In this document: positions 62,101-64,000 of the stretch, in pieces
How positions within the stretch are numbered: position 1 is the first letter of the stretch
How the letters are laid out: every line of letters starts with the position of its first letter
NCBI RefSeq assembly: GCF_029962835.1
Contig: NC_080577.1
Location: 1 to 64,000, forward strand
Length of the DNA: 64,000 nucleotides
Origin: Magnolia sinica
Lineage: Eukaryota > Streptophyta > Magnoliopsida > Magnoliales > Magnoliaceae
Reading direction: 5' to 3'
Notes under the pieces: generated by a model
What the model saw: the letters and a program-made list of their open reading frames with translations, nothing else
What the model was told of the DNA's origin: nothing
The model's database searches: none
Made by a program: the position numbers and the translations under genes

Positions 62101-63195
62101 AATTAAATTACCAAAAAAGAAATAAGTACTCCTACAAACTTCCGAGGCCAAAGCAACATAGACTGATGGTTTAAGATACCTCCTTAGCTCGTGCATCAGC
62201 AGCATAACATGTAACAGGATTGTGGCAACTAAGTACTCAGAAAAGAGAGTAAATCTGTATTGGACGACTTAAAACAAGAAGAAAAGGAAAGAAAGAAACC
62301 TCTATTCAGTGATAAATTAAAGGCCTGACATCACAATGAACATGAACAAGAGTCACGTCACATCAAAGGTTGAGAATCCCAAATGGTAGACAGTATGGGG
62401 CCTGGTTCATAGTTTGTTCACAAAGAGTAACAATTTGACAGAAACTTATGATGAATTGCCCAAGTTGCATAATGTGGGAGCGGTATCTAGAGCTAATTCG
62501 AGTGTAGGAGCACCGAAACAGCAGTTCTCAAATGTTAGGAAGTTGTGACTGCCTGAAGCGAGAGCAAATTTCTGATGCAAGAGCAAGAGCACTCTGAAGC
62601 AGGAACAGCACACCGGGTGAAAGGTTCTTTCATCTAAAGAACATCCCCGTAGTATTTCATTTGAGATAAATAGCTTCAGAAATTAAGATGTTCCAGAAAC
62701 AGCACTATATCATCCATGAAGGAATAATCGGGAAATAAATTGAAATAACAACCTTTTGACCACTGCTCAGATTAGATGTTCCATACATGGCTCCATATTG
62801 TCCTCCATAATGAGCTGCAGGAGAAGCATGGGTTCTATATGCACCATATTCTGCTTCTTGAGAAGAACCCAACATGGATGAATGCCGAGAGGGTATTGAA
62901 AGTTGGGACCCTCTGTCAAGACCACCAAGAGAGCCTGTAGAATAACCAGATCCAGACTACAGACGACAATAAAAAGTCAGGATAAAACAACATAATAGAA
63001 TTCCGAGATTTTACTTAGTGTAACTCAAGTAACTACCTCATTATATTTTACCAACAACATTTAAATGAACAATTTTGCCCAAACCAAAAAAAAAAAAAGA
63101 AGTTCCACAGTATGTAGACTTACAGCTTGCCCATATGCTGGTTGTGATGCATATGACTGTTGCCCATAAGCATTACCCCCCCTTGAAGGGTACAT
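46404..63195 (-). CDS. RSA1: SHORT ROOT IN SALT MEDIUM 1-like (CCAR1/DBC1 family) protein
   Basis: Coding exons in transcript order, by splice site and frame: 63195-63124, 62956-62753, 61638-61357, 61255-61229, 61127-61024, 60754-60107, 59998-59953, 59342-59250, 59134-59079, 58858-58741, 57966-57752, 57610-57547, 52247-52071, 51950-51920, 51823-50553, 50453-50379, 49878-49804, 49705-49382, 47160-46936, 46838-46797, 46703-46641, 46496-46404. They sum to 4,305 nt, that is 1,434 codons plus stop, with no frame break. The start [17 protein letters not shown] is preceded in frame by TAG and matches the family N-terminus. Order: Gly/Tyr/Gln-rich N-terminus, Arg/Glu/Asp tract (about 340-420), DBC1 inactive-Nudix region (about 500-700), Lys/Glu-rich region (713-1136), EF-hand-like C-terminus. 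Arabidopsis RSA1 is a nuclear protein that works with the bHLH factor RITF1 in salt and ROS responses; the same role here is inference. A 5'-UTR intron ends at 63,222. Confidence 0.93.
47161..49381 (-). other. RSA1-like intron 18 (2.2 kb, GC-AG) with repeats
   Basis: Starts GCAAGA and ends ATTTTCAG. It holds a diverged tandem duplication (48,496-48,890) and MITE-like phrases at 47,960-48,440 (ggtggatcc/gcccatc-type segments). No ORF has support. Confidence 0.7.
48496..48890. repeat. Diverged ~220-bp tandem duplication in intron 18
   Basis: cttgactttccagcttcatg at about 48,500 is matched by cttgacttcccaacttcatg at about 48,718. The following sequence (a ggggag/agggag step, poly(T), an aatttag series) runs in the same order in both halves. 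Confidence 0.75.
49382..50453 (-). CDS. RSA1: RSA1-like exons 16-18
   Basis: Exon 16 ([20 protein letters not shown], 25 codons) and exon 17 ([20 protein letters not shown], 25 codons) form a conserved helical segment, which may be the region called LAIKA in CCAR proteins. Exon 18 (108 codons) starts [19 protein letters not shown] and becomes acidic ([20 protein letters not shown]), ending DPHE. The donor after exon 18 reads GAG followed by GCAAGA, so this intron seems to start with GC; the frame supports that site. Confidence 0.85.
50553..51823 (-). CDS. RSA1: RSA1-like exon 15: Lys/Glu-rich disordered region
   Basis: One 1,271-nt exon (codons about 713-1136). It contains three KKKIIKKV or KKTVKKV motifs ([48 protein letters not shown]), spaced by acidic stretches, and ends [22 protein letters not shown]. 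No fold is expected. The repeated KKx(I/V)KKV cores are probable nuclear-localisation or nucleic-acid-binding signals. The opposite strand has long open frames only because of the GAA/AAG-rich composition. Confidence 0.92.
52071..52247 (-). CDS. RSA1: RSA1-like exon 13: end of DBC1 region
   Basis: [20 protein letters not shown] followed by [15 protein letters not shown] and a charged helix ending [12 protein letters not shown]. It follows a 5.3-kb intron that contains a LINE. 59 codons, phase 0 at both ends. The glycine-rich FSHKE(I/V)TVLFVPDLS phrase is one of the best-conserved parts of the family. Confidence 0.92.
52248..54082 (-). other. RSA1-like intron 12, part downstream of the LINE
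   Basis: Contains a CA-rich microsatellite and poly(A) (52,672-52,722). On the plus strand, two open frames (52,987-53,226, acidic with a GAA-encoded Glu run and ending QWIRD; 53,446-53,793, basic, with a weak zinc-knuckle-like [11 protein letters not shown]) resemble transposable-element debris. I would not call either a gene. Confidence 0.5.
54083..54097. repeat. Target-site duplication, left copy (LINE-3rd)
   Basis: ggtcaatcttgtgca matches ggtcagtcttgtgca at 56,687-56,701 at 14 of 15 positions and abuts the LINE body on one side. Confidence 0.85.
54098..56546 (+). pseudogene. LINE ORF2 remnant: RT and zinc-binding domain
   Basis: RT motifs: [20 protein letters not shown] (about 54,300), [10 protein letters not shown] (about 54,487), [14 protein letters not shown] (about 54,593), [13 protein letters not shown] (about 54,690, with N for D), [13 protein letters not shown] (about 54,855) and FADN (55,004-55,015, where FADD is catalytic). 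Further on are [20 protein letters not shown] (about 55,320), [15 protein letters not shown] (about 55,755), [16 protein letters not shown] (about 56,015), the zinc motif [20 protein letters not shown] (about 56,227) and [13 protein letters not shown] (about 56,423). Frames change near 54,780, 54,960, 55,168-55,317, 55,706 and 56,400. Inactive. Confidence 0.92.
54098..56686 (+). mobile_element. 5'-truncated LINE in intron 12 of the RSA1-like gene
   Basis: The 2.59-kb element lacks ORF1 and the endonuclease, begins just before the RT, and ends with AATAAA (about 56,645) and an A-rich tail (taaataaaataaaataaaaa). A 15-bp target duplication flanks it. It is antisense to the host gene. It carries RT and zinc-binding region but no RNase H, so it belongs to a different LINE lineage from the element at 4,151-10,324. 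Confidence 0.92.
56687..56701. repeat. Target-site duplication, right copy (LINE-3rd)
   Basis: Directly follows the A-rich tail. One base differs from the left copy. The flanking acatgttccatt phrase also occurs on both sides, so the target was itself part of a short local repeat. Confidence 0.85.
56702..57546 (-). other. RSA1-like intron 12, part upstream of the LINE
   Basis: AT-rich intron sequence with no supported gene or element. The donor GTAGTC follows exon 12 at 57,546. Confidence 0.6.
57547..59998 (-). CDS. RSA1: RSA1-like exons 7-12: first part of DBC1/CARP1 domain
   Basis: The joined exons give [67 protein letters not shown]...[25 protein letters not shown] with [20 protein letters not shown] and [20 protein letters not shown], then [21 protein letters not shown]. 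This is the conserved core of plant RSA1 and animal CCAR1/DBC1, a Nudix-like fold thought to have lost catalysis. Exon-exon phases all match (2/1, 0, 0, 2/1, 0, 2/1). Confidence 0.9.
58360..58442. repeat. 41-bp tandem duplication in an RSA1-like intron
   Basis: caaaattaatgatgctaacc and caaaattaatggtgctaacc start successive copies about 41 bp apart, each containing ctcatggccagatacat. It lies between coding exons 10 and 11. Confidence 0.9.
60107..60754 (-). CDS. RSA1: RSA1-like exon 6: Arg/Glu/Asp mixed-charge tract
   Basis: Codons about 230-446. The exon opens [15 protein letters not shown], continues with [20 protein letters not shown] and [14 protein letters not shown], then runs into [20 protein letters not shown] and ends [15 protein letters not shown]...[12 protein letters not shown]. 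Such RE/RD tracts are common in nuclear RNA-processing and coactivator proteins and form long helices or condensates. The codons alternate between Arg and Glu in a way that makes the DNA a near-repeat, so expansion by slippage is possible. Confidence 0.9.
61911..62036. repeat. 42-bp tandem repeat, three copies, in an RSA1-like intron
   Basis: agaccttactcctg starts copies at 61,911, 61,953 and 61,995. The first two are identical, while the third diverges after cctgcaac. It lies between coding exons 2 and 3. Confidence 0.92.
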
Positions 63196-63221
63196 CTTGG
63201 TCTAGCAGGGCAGAGCCTATG

Positions 63222-63454
63222 CTGCATCAAAAAATAAAAATGATAAGAAAAGACAAGTTACCTAAATCATGCAATTCAGTTAGCAGAAACTGCATGGACA
63301 GGGCATTACATCTTCTCTATAACAATACTAACATGTAGTCGTTGCTTGCTAAAGAAAGGCCCATCTTATCAAATCAATTTACTTCTATATAATTATTAAT
63401 GAAGTTAATGATTATAAATAATAAAAAAAAGTAAACGCATGGATAATCAATTTC
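63222..63454 (-). other. Probable 5'-UTR intron of the RSA1-like gene
   Basis: TTGATGCAG precedes the start-codon exon, which has an in-frame TAG just before the ATG, so the transcript is expected to begin further right. No donor or upstream exon could be fixed. The leader exon may lie beyond the LINE fragment or beyond the window. Confidence 0.5.
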
Positions 63455-64000
63455 CAATCCTTAGCTGGAAGGAGGTTTGCTCCCCTTACAAGAGGGAGCT
63501 GGCATTAAACGCATGGATATGGTTAACATTGCGCTTTAGGGGAAGTGGGTGTGGCACTTTGGAAATGAGAATTCTTGCTTATGGAGATCCATAGTTGCAG
63601 CCAAATATGGCCTTTCTCCAGGGGGATGGTGGACCAAATCTTCCTCTCTTTATCGCTCTTCCCATATTTGGAAAGGTATAAATTGGATTGTCCCTTTCGT
63701 TCGGGAAGGTATAGCTTTTTCGGTGCAAAATGGCAAGAGAGTCAGATTCCGGTTAGATCCTTGGTTGGGGGACAAGCTCCTCGTAGAAACTTTCCCAGAC
63801 CTTGTTTCCCTTTGTTCTGACAAGCATGTGTCTATAGCATCTTGATATGTCGTAAGTGGGGAAGATGGGATTTGGCAGCCCCCTTTTAGGAGGAATTTGA
63901 CGGATGATGAAATCATGAGTCTAGCTAACTTGTTGTCTCGCATGCAGGGAATCTCGATTTCCATGGAAACGGAATACACATTATCTTGGAAGTGGAGCGC
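63455..64000 (+). pseudogene. Fourth LINE fragment, runs off the right edge
   Basis: The plus-strand frame reads SWKEVCSPYKRELALNAWIW, then after a frameshift KWVWHFGNENSCLWRSIVAA, KYGLSPGGWWTKSSSLYRSS, HIWKGINW, VQNGKRVRFRLDPWLGDK and FPDLVSLCSDKHVSIAS, followed by a stop at 63,844-63,846. This is the post-RT region of plant LINE ORF2, closely similar in layout to 55,470-55,900. The start of the fragment is approximate. Its closeness to the start of the RSA1-like gene suggests it lies in that gene's leader intron or promoter. Confidence 0.88.

Overview
This window is nuclear DNA of a flowering plant. The evidence is spliced genes with GT-AG introns, plant-type LINEs, many short inverted-repeat transposons, AT-rich intergenic DNA and one intact plant-specific gene. 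A magnoliid or other early-diverging angiosperm would fit the style of the repeats, but that is a guess. No CRISPR array, operon, rRNA or tRNA gene was recognised. Splice sites and reading frames below were worked out by eye.

Layout. (1) 1-21,120 is a satellite built on a 37-bp motif carrying the palindrome ATCATATGAT, arranged in a higher-order unit of about 1.88 kb. From about 16 kb it changes to a shorter unit. A 6.2-kb LINE on the minus strand (4,151-10,324, with a 9-bp target duplication) splits the array. It encodes an RRM plus DUF4283 ORF1 and an endonuclease/RT/RNase H ORF2, all broken. (2) 21,121-24,130 is a second, internally deleted minus-strand LINE that has lost its RT, holds a 294-bp-offset duplication, and carries a 205-bp hAT-type MITE with a perfect 8-bp target duplication. 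(3) 25,095-28,772 holds exon-sized fragments of unrelated genes: an NDR-type kinase, an FAD monooxygenase, and a two-exon end of an unrecognised gene. (4) 32,440-35,085 is a second tandem repeat, a 375-bp unit that is itself a dimer of about 188-bp halves. (5) 35.4-42 kb is a cluster of nested fold-back MITEs.

(6) 46,404-63,195 on the minus strand is the one gene that looks intact: a SHORT ROOT IN SALT MEDIUM 1 (RSA1)/CCAR1-like nuclear protein. I could trace 22 coding exons that join in frame to 1,434 codons plus stop. Its 5.3-kb intron 12 holds a third, 5'-truncated LINE on the opposite strand, with a 15-bp target duplication. One intron appears to use a GC donor. A fourth LINE fragment lies just upstream of the gene and runs off the right edge.

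The RSA1-like gene is the only functional unit I can support. No wholly new system was recognised. The most unusual structures are the two higher-order satellites, the fold-back MITE cluster, and the recurrent loss of the same RT catalytic residue in two LINEs.
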